63,764 nt of DNA from Knoellia subterranea KCTC 19937 (lineage in GTDB: Bacteria > Actinomycetota > Actinomycetes > Actinomycetales > Dermatophilaceae). The notes under the pieces were generated by a model. It was not told the DNA's origin. It saw only the letters and a program-made list of their open reading frames with translations, and ran no database searches. Each line of letters opens with the position of its first letter. Position 1 is the stretch's first letter. The stretch spans positions 1 through 63,764 of the forward strand of contig NZ_AVPK01000013.1 of the NCBI RefSeq assembly GCF_000768685.1, given 5' to 3'. Both the position numbers and the translations under genes were made by a program. Shown here piece by piece: positions 25,905-35,115 of this stretch.

Positions 25905-26495
25905 ATGACCCTCGCCTCTGGCCCGACCGTCGAGGGCGTTTCACCACGCCCCTGGGCCTCGGCCATGCGGCACGTCCAAAGGCGGTGGCACGCCCTCGTC
26001 ACGATCCTGTGGATGCTCGTGCTCGCGCTGTCGCCGGTGCTGCGGCTGGACGGGGTCGGGCACGATGTCGCGCTGGCCGCTCACCTGCTCGGCATGGTGG
26101 TCGGCTTCGGGGCCGTCCTGCTCGTCGACTGGCACGGCCTGGTGTGGCTCTCCGGGCTGCGTACCTTCCGCGACTCACTCCGCGTCGGCGAGGCAGCGCA
26201 CCCGCTCGTGTGGATGGGCCTGCTCCTCATCCTCGTGTCCGGAGCCTTCCTCGGCCCCGACCTCGGTCAGCCGACGACGTGGATCAAGCAGGTGGCCGTC
26301 CTCGCACTCGTCAACAACGGCGTCGCCGTGCGTCGACTGGGCGCCCGCCTCAGCCTGCTGAAGCCGCGAATCCACAGCCTGGCGGAGCTCCCGGAGCGTC
26401 ACCGCGTCGCGATGATCGTCAGCCTCACGGTGTCCCAGATCGGCTGGTGGACGGCGGCCATCGTCGGTTACCTCGAGACGCTCAGCCGCCGCTGA
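25905..26495 (+). CDS. multi-pass membrane protein, unknown family
   Basis: About 196 residues with roughly five hydrophobic segments: VTILWMLVLALSPVL, LLGMVVGFGAVLLV, LVWMGLLLILVSGAFLGP and VSQIGWWTAAIVGYL. The Gly/His pattern (AHLLGMVVGFGAVLLVDWHG) resembles small heme- or quinone-adjacent membrane proteins, but I do not assign a function. The ATG at 25905 is preferred because GATGAGGGC precedes it; an upstream ATG at 25887 is possible. Its 3' end overlaps the convergent gene by 14 bp. Confidence 0.6.
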   Translation: MTLASGPTVEGVSPRPWASAMRHVQRRWHALVTILWMLVLALSPVLRLDGVGHDVALAAHLLGMVVGFGAVLLVDWHGLVWLSGLRTFRDSLRVGEAAHPLVWMGLLLILVSGAFLGPDLGQPTTWIKQVAVLALVNNGVAVRRLGARLSLLKPRIHSLAELPERHRVAMIVSLTVSQIGWWTAAIVGYLETLSRR

Positions 26496-27429
26496 CCCAC
26501 GCGTAGCGCCGCACGACGTCCCCTTCGAGCACCGTGAGTCCGTCGTCGTCGATGCGCAGCGTGCGCAGTGGGTCGTCTCCGACGACCTGTCCGGTATGCC
26601 GTCCGCCCACCTCGAGCGTTGCCCTCCCGTTCCCGAAGGGCCACCACCACGGCTGGGAACGGCGGGCGAGGGTCGTCGTGTCGTGGCTGGCTCCATCCAG
26701 CTGGGCGCAGGTGCCGGTCGTGGTGGCGGACGTCGGCGTGTCGAGCGTGGGATAGGTGGTGCGGTGGCACCCCGTACCGCTCGACACGTCGAGGACCAGC
26801 GCTCCGTTGCGGCCCACAGAGGCCGTTGCCCTCTCTCGGAGGACGATTCGGCTCGTGGCCGGATCGATGAGCAGGAGACTTCCGTCCTCGGTGGGGAGCG
26901 CGCCGACGGTGGGGAGGTCGCCGTTCCCGCCGACGACGGGGGCCGCCGTGCCAGCGCCCGTCGGCTGTGGCGTCGTCCAGGACTGTGCGCCGTTGCCGCC
27001 GATCCCGACCAGACGACAGGCGAGGGGCGTGCCCCCGCATGCCTGGACCACTGTCGCCTCCGGGCTGGCCGCGACGAGCGTCAGTCGGTGCGCTGGCGGT
27101 CCCTGCCACGTCCAGCGTGAGCGGCCGTCCAGGCCGGCGCCGTCGAGAGTGCCGTCGCGCAGGACGAGCATCCGCCCGCCGCCGATCGCCTTCGTCCCAC
27201 CCGTCACCGACCCCAGGGTGATGCGGGTGCCGGTGACGAGGTCGATGGCGACGTTGGAGTCGGTCGCGACGAGCGCCCGATCACCGACGACCTCGCCGGC
27301 GACGGCCTCGGCCTCCCACTGGCCATCGAGGCCACCGGTCCTCGGGCCCGTCGCCCAGCCGACCACGATGGCGAGCCCGAGCACGAGAGCCGCGAGGACG
27401 GCATACGCGATCGTGCGACGGGACCTCAT
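26482..27429 (-). CDS. membrane-anchored PQQ/WD-like beta-propeller protein
   Basis: About 315 residues. The N-terminal helix AYAVLAALVLGLAIVVGWA anchors or exports it. The rest is beta-rich with repeated blade-like segments (DRALVATDSNVAIDLVTGTRI, MLVLRDGTLDGAGLDGRSRWTW, LLLIDPATSRIVL), resembling PQQ-type propeller repeats. Two Cys pairs may form disulfides outside the membrane. The start at MRSRR (27427-27429) sits 17 bp from the end of the guaB1 gene on the same strand, so cotranscription is likely. Function unknown. Confidence 0.65.
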   Translation of the reverse strand: MRSRRTIAYAVLAALVLGLAIVVGWATGPRTGGLDGQWEAEAVAGEVVGDRALVATDSNVAIDLVTGTRITLGSVTGGTKAIGGGRMLVLRDGTLDGAGLDGRSRWTWQGPPAHRLTLVAASPEATVVQACGGTPLACRLVGIGGNGAQSWTTPQPTGAGTAAPVVGGNGDLPTVGALPTEDGSLLLIDPATSRIVLRERATASVGRNGALVLDVSSGTGCHRTTYPTLDTPTSATTTGTCAQLDGASHDTTTLARRSQPWWWPFGNGRATLEVGGRHTGQVVGDDPLRTLRIDDDGLTVLEGDVVRRYAWVSGG

Positions 27430-27445
27430 GCGGCAGGTGAACCGG

Positions 27446-28891
<1,446 letters not shown>

Positions 28892-28922
28892 CTAAGAGGC
28901 GCCGTGTAGCAGGATCGTCCCC

Positions 28923-30173
28923 GTGAGTCTGCTTGCCCCGTCCCCCGCCGATGAGGCCCGCCGGTCCGGTCTGCGCCGGATGCGGGCGGTCGCCCTCGGC
29001 CTGCTCGTGCTCGCCGCCATCGTGTATGCCGTGACGTTGCGTCACGAGACCGGCTGGCTCGGCTTCGTCAACGCCGGAGCCGAGGCGGCCATGGTGGGTG
29101 CGCTCGCGGACTGGTTCGCCGTGACGGCGCTGTTCCGCCACCCGCTCGGGCTTCCGGTGCCGCACACGGCGATCATCCCGAAGCGCAAGAACGAGATCGG
29201 CCGCAACCTCCAGGAGTTCGTCACCGAGAACTTCCTCACCGAGGAGATCGCGCGCGAGCGGCTCGAGGCCGCGCACGTCGGCGAGCGAGTCGGCGTCTGG
29301 CTCGGGGAACCGGCGCACCGACAGCGGGTCATGACCGAGGTGGTGCGCGTGACGCGCGCCGGCCTCGGCCGGCTGTCCGACGACGACGTTCGCGAGGTGA
29401 TCACGGACTTCGTCCTGCCGCGTCTCGCAACCGAACCGATCAGTCCCATCGCCGGGTCACTCCTCGATGGTGTCGTCTCCGAGCGGACCCACCACGGCTT
29501 GGTCGACCTCGGGCTCGAGCAGTTGCACGACTGGCTCGTCGAGAACCCCGGGACGTTCTCGTCGGTCGTCGGCGAGCGGGCACCGTGGTGGTCGCCGCCG
29601 TGGGTCGACGACAAGGTCATCGGCTGGAGCTATCAGCAGGTGTTGTCGTGGCTGCGCGACATCCGGCAGTCCCCCTTACACCCGGCGCGCGTGGCGCTCG
29701 ACGACCTGTTGGCGCGGCTCGCGCAGGACCTGCAGCACGATCCCGAGGTCATCGCGCGGGCCGAGTCCCTCAAGGAGCGGCTGCTGTCGCACCCTCAGGT
29801 GCCCGAGACCGCCGTGGGCCTGTGGCGGTCCTTCGCCGCAGCCCTCGAGAAGGCGATGGACGACCCGGGGTCGTACTTCCACGTTCGTGGCGAGGAACTC
29901 CTTGAGCACCTGGGGGCGCACCTCGTCGAGGACGTCGCGTGGCGCTCGCGGCTCGAGGGGCATCTCGGTGAGGCGGTGTCGTTCTTCGTCAACACGTACG
30001 GCTCCGAGCTCGCCGAGGTCATCTCGGTGACGGTCGAGCAGTGGGACGGCAAGGAGGCGGCCGAGCGGATCGAGTTGCACGTCGGCCGTGACCTGCAGTT
30101 CATCCGGATCAACGGCACCATCGTCGGTGCCCTGGCCGGAATCACCATCCACGCCCTGAGCGCCCTTCTCTGA
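28923..30173 (+). CDS. DUF445 family membrane-associated protein
   Basis: A 416-residue protein starting at a GTG. GWLGFVNAGAEAAMVGALADWFAVTALFRHPLGLPVPHTAIIP is the DUF445 signature after an N-terminal helix. Then come long amphipathic helices (IGRNLQEFVTENFLTEE) and a C-terminal hydrophobic segment, FIRINGTIVGALAGITIHAL. YjiN/YheB-like proteins are bound to the inner membrane at both ends; function not established. Confidence 0.85.
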   Translation: MSLLAPSPADEARRSGLRRMRAVALGLLVLAAIVYAVTLRHETGWLGFVNAGAEAAMVGALADWFAVTALFRHPLGLPVPHTAIIPKRKNEIGRNLQEFVTENFLTEEIARERLEAAHVGERVGVWLGEPAHRQRVMTEVVRVTRAGLGRLSDDDVREVITDFVLPRLATEPISPIAGSLLDGVVSERTHHGLVDLGLEQLHDWLVENPGTFSSVVGERAPWWSPPWVDDKVIGWSYQQVLSWLRDIRQSPLHPARVALDDLLARLAQDLQHDPEVIARAESLKERLLSHPQVPETAVGLWRSFAAALEKAMDDPGSYFHVRGEELLEHLGAHLVEDVAWRSRLEGHLGEAVSFFVNTYGSELAEVISVTVEQWDGKEAAERIELHVGRDLQFIRINGTIVGALAGITIHALSALL

Positions 30174-30240
30174 CTGACGCTCCCCGCCCGACTCCGACGG
30201 CCCTGACCCGGCAGTCCCCTGCTGGTCCGGCCTGCAGGTC

Positions 30241-30297
30241 GCGACGGTCCATGTCGTTCCCGACCGTCCACGCCCCCAGAGCGCCATGGACCGTCGC
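30241..30297. terminator. inverted repeat after the DUF445 gene
   Basis: GCGACGGTCCATG (30241-30253) pairs with its complement at 30285-30297 around a 31-nt loop. Probable terminator, though the loop is long. Confidence 0.4.
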
Positions 30298-30366
30298 GAA
30301 CGCCATGGCCCGAGGGCCTGACCCAGCCCTGGACCGCGCGGCATGCGAAAAAAAGGTCGAGGCCGA

Positions 30367-30390
30367 TGTCGATCGGGGGGTCCGCCGATC
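30367..30390 (+). promoter_or_regulatory. candidate ECF42-type promoter upstream of the DUF998-YCII-sigma genes
   Basis: TGTCGA at 30367-30372 is followed after 13 nt by CGATC (30386-30390), about 60 bp before the DUF998 ATG. I recall TGTCGA as the -35 consensus of ECF42 sigma factors with a CGA(T/C)C-like -10. The spacing here is shorter than usual, so this is tentative autoregulation. Confidence 0.3.
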
Positions 30391-30449
30391 GTGGAGGGGG
30401 TGCATCGGGCGGTGGCACCAGGCCCCGCCCCACACTCCAGGAGACGATC

Positions 30450-31139
30450 ATGACCACGCACAACAGCGCTCAGACCACAGCCCCGCACACCTGTGACGAC
30501 GGCTGGACCCCCGCCCACGTCACGCGTTCCTACCTCGGCTGGGGGGTCGTCGCAGGTCCGCTCTACGTCGTCACCTCCATGGTGCAGGGCCTCACCCGGG
30601 ACGGCTTCGACTTCACCAGGCACCAGTGGAGCCTGCTCGAGAACGGCGACCTCGGTTGGATCCAGGTCACCAACTTCGTTCTCACCGGGCTGGCGCTCAT
30701 GGCTTTCGCCGTCGGGCTTCACCGGGCACTTGCAGGTGGGCGCGGTCGGCGAGCCGCCTGGCTCGCGGGCACCTTCGGGGCCAGCATGGTCGGCGCCGCG
30801 ATCTTCCGCGCCGACCCGGCACTCGGTTTCCCCGTGGGTACGCCCGAGGGCGTCGGTGTCATCACGACGAGCGGGATCCTGCACTTCGCCTGCGCCGGAG
30901 TCGGGTTCACCGCGATCGCCGTGGCGTGCTTCGTCGTGGCCCGTCGCCTTGCCGACGAGGGCGCGCGCGTCATGGCGTGGTTCTCCCGGATCACTGGCGT
31001 CGCCTTCCTCGGCGGGTTCGCGTGCGTCGCCTCCAGCGGCGGCAACGTCATCGCGAACCTCGCCTTCACGGCCGCCGTCATCCTCGTCTTCACGTGGATC
31101 GCCGTTGTCGCCGTCAACCGCTACCGGGCTCTCGCCTGA
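30450..31139 (+). CDS. DUF998 family membrane protein
   Basis: A 229-residue protein with about six helices. GWGVVAGPLYVVTSMVQGLTRDGFDFTRHQWSLLENGDLGWIQVTNF is the DUF998 signature, and GAAIFRADPALGFPVGTPEG is also typical. AGGAG precedes the ATG at 30450. In actinobacteria these proteins are often regulated by, and next to, ECF sigma factors. Here it is followed by a DGPF protein and an ECF42 gene. Confidence 0.85.
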   Translation: MTTHNSAQTTAPHTCDDGWTPAHVTRSYLGWGVVAGPLYVVTSMVQGLTRDGFDFTRHQWSLLENGDLGWIQVTNFVLTGLALMAFAVGLHRALAGGRGRRAAWLAGTFGASMVGAAIFRADPALGFPVGTPEGVGVITTSGILHFACAGVGFTAIAVACFVVARRLADEGARVMAWFSRITGVAFLGGFACVASSGGNVIANLAFTAAVILVFTWIAVVAVNRYRALA

Positions 31140-31175
31140 CAGCATGTGAATCAATCGCAGAGACAGGAGAATTCG

Positions 31176-31547
31176 ATGCGCTACATCATCATCCTGAAGG
31201 GCACCCAGCCTGCCGGACCACCGCCCGAGGGCCTCATGGAGGCGATCATGGGGCTCGGCGCCGAGGCCACGGCATCCGGTTCCATGATCGAGAACGCCGG
31301 CCTCGCACCCAGCGCCACCGGTGCGCAGGTGACCGTCGCCGCCGGTGAGCTCTCGGTCATGGACGGTCCGTTCGCGGAGGCCAAGGAGTACATCAGCTAC
31401 GCGATCTACGACGTCCGCTCCAAGGAGGAGGCCGTCGAATGGGCGTCCCGCTTCATGCAGCTCCACGTCGACCGCTGGCCCGGGTGGGAGGGCACGTCCG
31501 ACGTGGTCAAGATCTTCGGTCCCGAGGACTTTGCGCCGCCACAGTGA
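31176..31547 (+). CDS. YCII-related DGPF domain protein
   Basis: A 123-residue ferredoxin-like fold protein. RYIIILKG at the start, then SVMDGPFAEAKEYISYAIYDVRSKEEAVEWASRF. The DGPF motif and length are those of the partner proteins of ECF41/ECF42 sigma factors. AGGAG-AATTCG precedes the ATG. Catalytic role unknown, though a YciI-like hydrolase or isomerase is possible. It stands 36 bp after the DUF998 gene and 88 bp before the sigma gene. Confidence 0.85.
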   Translation: MRYIIILKGTQPAGPPPEGLMEAIMGLGAEATASGSMIENAGLAPSATGAQVTVAAGELSVMDGPFAEAKEYISYAIYDVRSKEEAVEWASRFMQLHVDRWPGWEGTSDVVKIFGPEDFAPPQ

Positions 31548-31599
31548 CCGACGGTTCGGGTATGCCGGTGGGCTGGCTCGGGCGTGCGCGCCCGGCGTC

Positions 31600-31633
31600 G
31601 TTGACCCTCCTCGAGTGATCGGGGAGGGTCAAC
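31600..31633 (+). promoter_or_regulatory. hairpin that includes the ribosome-binding site of the ECF42 sigma gene
   Basis: GTTGACCCTCC (31600-31610) pairs perfectly with GGAGGGTCAAC (31623-31633). The 3' arm contains GGAGGG, the only Shine-Dalgarno-like sequence for the ATG at 31636. Folding would hide it. The structure could be a translational switch or an intergenic terminator. Confidence 0.5.
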
Positions 31634-31635
31634 TC

Positions 31636-32952
31636 ATGTCGACGACCGACTCAGCACCCGGTGCGCAGCCACGGGTCGATGCTGCAGACACCTCCGGTGC
31701 GACCCATCGTGCCGTGGAGGCGATCTGGCGTATCGAGTCCGGGCGACTCATCGCCGGACTGGCGCGGGTGACCGGAGACGTCGGGATCGCGGAGGACATG
31801 GCCCAGGAGGCTCTCGTCGCCGCGCTTGAGCAGTGGCCCCGGACCGGAGTGCCGCCCAACCCGGCGGGCTGGCTCATGACGACTGCCAAACGTCGAGCGA
31901 TCGACGCCCACCGCCGAGAATCGAACTTCGGGCGCAAGGCCGCGGTCCTCGGCGAGGAGGCTGTGAGCGGCGTCGATTCCGATGCGGTCATCGACGCGAT
32001 GGACGACCACGTCCACGACGATGTCCTGCGCCTGCTGTTGACCGCCTGCCACCCCGTGCTGTCGCTCGAGTCGCGGGTTGCCCTGACGCTCCGCTGCCTT
32101 GCGGGGCTGTCGACGGACGAGATCGCCCGGGCGTTCCTCGTCCCCGAGGCGACGGCGGCTCAACGCATCGTGCGGGCGAAGAACACCTTGGCGGACAGAG
32201 GTGTTCAGTTCGAGCTCCCGGGGCCGGAGGAGCTGTCGGAGCGCATGTCCTCGGTGCTCGAGGTGGTCTATCTCGTCTTCAATGAGGGCTACTCGGCGAC
32301 GAGCGGCAGTGACTGGACGCGCCCCGACCTGTGCAACGAGGCGATCCGGCTCGGGCGCCTGCTCGCCGGGCTCGTGCCTGAGGAGCCGGAGGTCCATGGG
32401 CTGCTCGCTCTCATGGAGTTCCAGGCGTCGAGGCTGCCCGCGCGTGTCGGGCCCAGCGGAGAGGCCGTGCTTCTGCCCGACCAGGACCGGCGGCTCTGGG
32501 ACCGGCTGTTGGTGCGCCGGGGGCTCGAGGGACTGACTCGTGCCGAGAGCCTCGGGAAGCCGCTCGGGCCGTATTCGCTCCAGGCAGGTATCGCCGCCTG
32601 CCATGCCCGAGCACTGCGTGCCGATGACACGGACTGGGCGCGAATCGTGTCCCTCTACGATGTGCTGGTCCGGGTGTGGCCCTCGCCTGTGGTGGCTCTG
32701 AATCGGGCTGTGGCAGTGAGTTTTTTGCAAGGTCCCGAGGCTGGACTGAAGGAGTTGGAGACGGTGGCCGCATCCGGTCGGCTGGACCTCTATCCGCATC
32801 TGCACGCTGCTCGAGGCGACCTGCATGCCCGTTCCGGCAGGCTGGAAGAGGCAGCCGAGGCCTTCGCCCGCGCGGCCGAACTCAGCCGCAACGAGGCCGA
32901 CCGCGCCACCTTCACCCGTCGAGCAACCGAACTCAGGGGCACTCCGGGCTGA
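31636..32952 (+). CDS. ECF42-type RNA polymerase sigma factor with C-terminal TPR-like extension
   Basis: A 438-residue protein, twice the length of a simple ECF sigma factor. Region 2 spans about residues 25-95 (IWRIESGRLIAGLARVTGDVGIAEDMAQEALVAALEQWP, PAGWLMTTAKRRAID). Region 4 is about 130-180 (ACHPVLSLESRVALTLRCLAGLSTDEIARAFLVPEATAAQRIVRAK). The remaining 250 residues hold the ECF42 signature (VLYLVFNEGY-like VVYLVFNEGYSATSG) and a TPR-like end (LYPHLHAARGDLHARSGRLEEAAEAFARA). ECF42 factors lack a classical anti-sigma factor and are governed by this extension. They are genetically linked to DGPF proteins, as here. Confidence 0.9.
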   Translation: MSTTDSAPGAQPRVDAADTSGATHRAVEAIWRIESGRLIAGLARVTGDVGIAEDMAQEALVAALEQWPRTGVPPNPAGWLMTTAKRRAIDAHRRESNFGRKAAVLGEEAVSGVDSDAVIDAMDDHVHDDVLRLLLTACHPVLSLESRVALTLRCLAGLSTDEIARAFLVPEATAAQRIVRAKNTLADRGVQFELPGPEELSERMSSVLEVVYLVFNEGYSATSGSDWTRPDLCNEAIRLGRLLAGLVPEEPEVHGLLALMEFQASRLPARVGPSGEAVLLPDQDRRLWDRLLVRRGLEGLTRAESLGKPLGPYSLQAGIAACHARALRADDTDWARIVSLYDVLVRVWPSPVVALNRAVAVSFLQGPEAGLKELETVAASGRLDLYPHLHAARGDLHARSGRLEEAAEAFARAAELSRNEADRATFTRRATELRGTPG

Positions 32953-32960
32953 GCGTCGGA

Positions 32961-33737
32961 TCAGTGGCGGGGCGGGCGGGGGAGGAACATCGACGTGCGC
33001 TGCATGTATTCGGGATAGCCGGGTCGCTTGGCCATCTCGGACTCGAGGAGCCTGGCACCGGTGGCGAAGGCGAGGAAGTACGTCATGACGATCGGCGAGA
33101 AGACAGTGAGCACCGCCGGCCACACCTCGGCGCAGATGATCCACAGCCCCCACCAGACGGCCGAGTCGCCGAAGTAGTTCGGGTGCCGCGTCCACGCCCA
33201 CAACCCGCGGTCCATGATCTTGCCCTTGTTGGCGGGATCGGCCTTGAACCGCGCCAATTGCGCGTCACCGATCGCCTCGAAGCCGACACCGACGACGAAG
33301 ACGACGACGCCGAGCGCCGCCACCCAGCCCAGCGGCTTCGACCCTGCGGCGGCCGCGACCTGGAGTGGCATCGAGACGATGTATGCCGCGAGGGCCTGGA
33401 CGGCGAAAACCTTGCGGACGGCATACATGAATCGACGCTCAGGGGGCGCCGCTGACAGGAGTTTCTCGTAGCGCGGATCCTCACCACCCCCGCGCGCACG
33501 GCGTTCGATGTGCCATGCGAGCCGTCCTCCCCAGATCGTGACGAGCACGGCGAGCAGCACCGACCGCGAGCTCGGCCCGAGCGCCACACATACCCACGCG
33601 ATCGCGACGAACACCAAGCCCCACGCCACGTCGACGACGCTCACCCGCCCGACCCGGCGCGCGACGAGTGCCGTGACACCCATCACGAGCAGCGCCACCA
33701 GGAGCGAGCACAGCGTGACGACGACGAAGCGGCCCAT
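32961..33737 (-). CDS. DUF1295 membrane protein (steroid 5-alpha-reductase/ICMT-like)
   Basis: About 258 residues and six to seven helices. SVVDVAWGLVFVAIAWVCV, WGGRLAWHIERRARGGGEDPRY, FVVGVGFEAIGDAQLARFK, then GKIMDRGLWAWTRHPNYFGDSAVWWGLW and a last helix, as in DUF1295 (COG3752) proteins. The C-terminal fold resembles NADPH-dependent 5-alpha-reductases and isoprenylcysteine methyltransferases. The ATG (33735-33737) overlaps the stop of the Cfa-like gene (TCA/TGA at 33737-33739), so the two are coupled. In proteobacteria this family is linked to fatty-acid modification loci. Substrate unknown. Confidence 0.85.
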   Translation of the reverse strand: MGRFVVVTLCSLLVALLVMGVTALVARRVGRVSVVDVAWGLVFVAIAWVCVALGPSSRSVLLAVLVTIWGGRLAWHIERRARGGGEDPRYEKLLSAAPPERRFMYAVRKVFAVQALAAYIVSMPLQVAAAAGSKPLGWVAALGVVVFVVGVGFEAIGDAQLARFKADPANKGKIMDRGLWAWTRHPNYFGDSAVWWGLWIICAEVWPAVLTVFSPIVMTYFLAFATGARLLESEMAKRPGYPEYMQRTSMFLPRPPRH

Positions 33738-35017
33738 CACCGCACCGTCTCATGTGCGATGGCCGGACCACCGGGTCGCCGCGCCAGGATCTGGTCCACG
33801 CCCATCCGTCCGTCGCGGAAGGCCTGCCGCCCACCGACGAGATAGAGCCGCCACACCCGCGCCATCTCCTCGCCGACGAGGTCGACGACGGCAGCCCAGT
33901 TCTTCTCGAACGTCTCGAGCCAGGCATCGACCGTCCACACGTAGTGCTCGCGCATCGCGTGGACGTCCCGCACCTCGAGCCCGCCCGACTCGATGAGTTC
34001 GACCGTCCCACCGACGGGCCGCATGTGCATGTCAGGGGCGATGAACGACTCGATGAACGGCCCGCCTCCGGGGTGGCGCCCGCGCCGCGACATCTGCTGC
34101 ACGAGGACCGCGCCGCCCGGCTTCACCGCTTCGCGGAGAACAGCGACGTATGCCGGGTAGTTGCCTTCGCCGACGTGCTCGCCCATCTCGATCGACGCCA
34201 CTGCGTCGTAGGGGCCGTCGTCGACCTCTCGGTAATCCTGCAACCGGATCTCGACCCGTCCCTCGAGCCCACGCTCGCGAATCCGCGCGTCGATGAAGGC
34301 CTTCTGCTCGGCCGCAATGGTCACTCCGGTGACGTGGGCACCGAAGTGCTCCGCGGCATACAGAGACAACGAACCCCAGCCACAGCCGACGTCGAGGAAG
34401 CGCGCTCCCTCGCTCAGGCCGATCTTGCGGCAGACGAGGTCGAGCTTCGCGGCCTGGGCCGACTCGAGCGACTGCCCGGTGCTCGCCGGGTCGCCCGACC
34501 ACCATGCCGAGGAGTAGGCGAGGCGCGGGTCGAGGAGCAGCTCGTAGAAGGCGTTGGACAGGTCGTAGTGATGGCTGATCGCCGAGCGGTCCCGACCGAG
34601 CGAGTGGAGGCGACCGCGCAGGCGGGCCTGGCTGCGCGGCGGGGCAGGGGGAGTGCCGAGGGCGCCGATCTCCCGGGCGAGCGCCACGAGCCGCGGGGCC
34701 GTGCGGGCCAGTGCCGCGGGGCGCAGGCCGCTCACGCCGCGCGCCGTCAGGGTCTCGCGGGCGAGGTCGAGTGCCTCACCGACGTCACCCTCGATGTCGA
34801 GCTCGCCCGTGACGTAGGCCTGGGAGGCGCCGAGCTCGCCGGGACTCCACAGCAGTCGACGCAAGGCATCGGGGGACCGCAGGACGACGACCGGACCCTC
34901 CACCGGTCCCGTCCGAGAGCCGTCCCAGACGCGTAGCCCGACCGGGAGCGGGCCACGCAGGACCGGCCCCAGGGCAGCAGAGATTCGTGGGGCAAGGGGC
35001 GCGCGCTCGGTGCTCAC
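33737..35017 (-). CDS. cyclopropane-fatty-acid synthase family methyltransferase (first copy)
   Basis: A 426-residue SAM-dependent methyltransferase: HHYDLSNAFYELLLDP, FLDVGCGWGSLSLYAAEHFGAHVTGVTIA (SAM site), LQDYREVDDGPYDAVASIEMGEHVG and YVAVLREAVKPGG. It transfers a methylene or methyl group from SAM to the double bond of phospholipid acyl chains. Two cysteines of E. coli Cfa are replaced: YSCA reads YSSA, and the C-terminal NACAGAF segment reads LVGGRQAF. This suggests methyl branching or another variant reaction rather than plain cyclopropanation. The GTG start has AAGGA upstream. It heads the minus-strand arm of a divergent lipid cluster. Confidence 0.88.
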   Translation of the reverse strand: MSTERAPLAPRISAALGPVLRGPLPVGLRVWDGSRTGPVEGPVVVLRSPDALRRLLWSPGELGASQAYVTGELDIEGDVGEALDLARETLTARGVSGLRPAALARTAPRLVALAREIGALGTPPAPPRSQARLRGRLHSLGRDRSAISHHYDLSNAFYELLLDPRLAYSSAWWSGDPASTGQSLESAQAAKLDLVCRKIGLSEGARFLDVGCGWGSLSLYAAEHFGAHVTGVTIAAEQKAFIDARIRERGLEGRVEIRLQDYREVDDGPYDAVASIEMGEHVGEGNYPAYVAVLREAVKPGGAVLVQQMSRRGRHPGGGPFIESFIAPDMHMRPVGGTVELIESGGLEVRDVHAMREHYVWTVDAWLETFEKNWAAVVDLVGEEMARVWRLYLVGGRQAFRDGRMGVDQILARRPGGPAIAHETVR

Positions 35018-35115
35018 GGAGGTCCTTCGGTGCCGCCGCGCCCGCGGATGGGTCAGCGCACCTGTCGGCACGCATCCGCACCCATCCGGACGCCTCCCCG
35101 CGCCGAACACCCGGC
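35018..35115. promoter_or_regulatory. 98-bp divergent intergenic region of the lipid cluster
   Basis: This gap must contain promoters for both arms of the cluster (Cfa/DUF1295 leftwards, flavoprotein/DUF1365/Cfa rightwards). I see no convincing dyad or ECF-type -35/-10 pair by eye. Confidence 0.4.
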
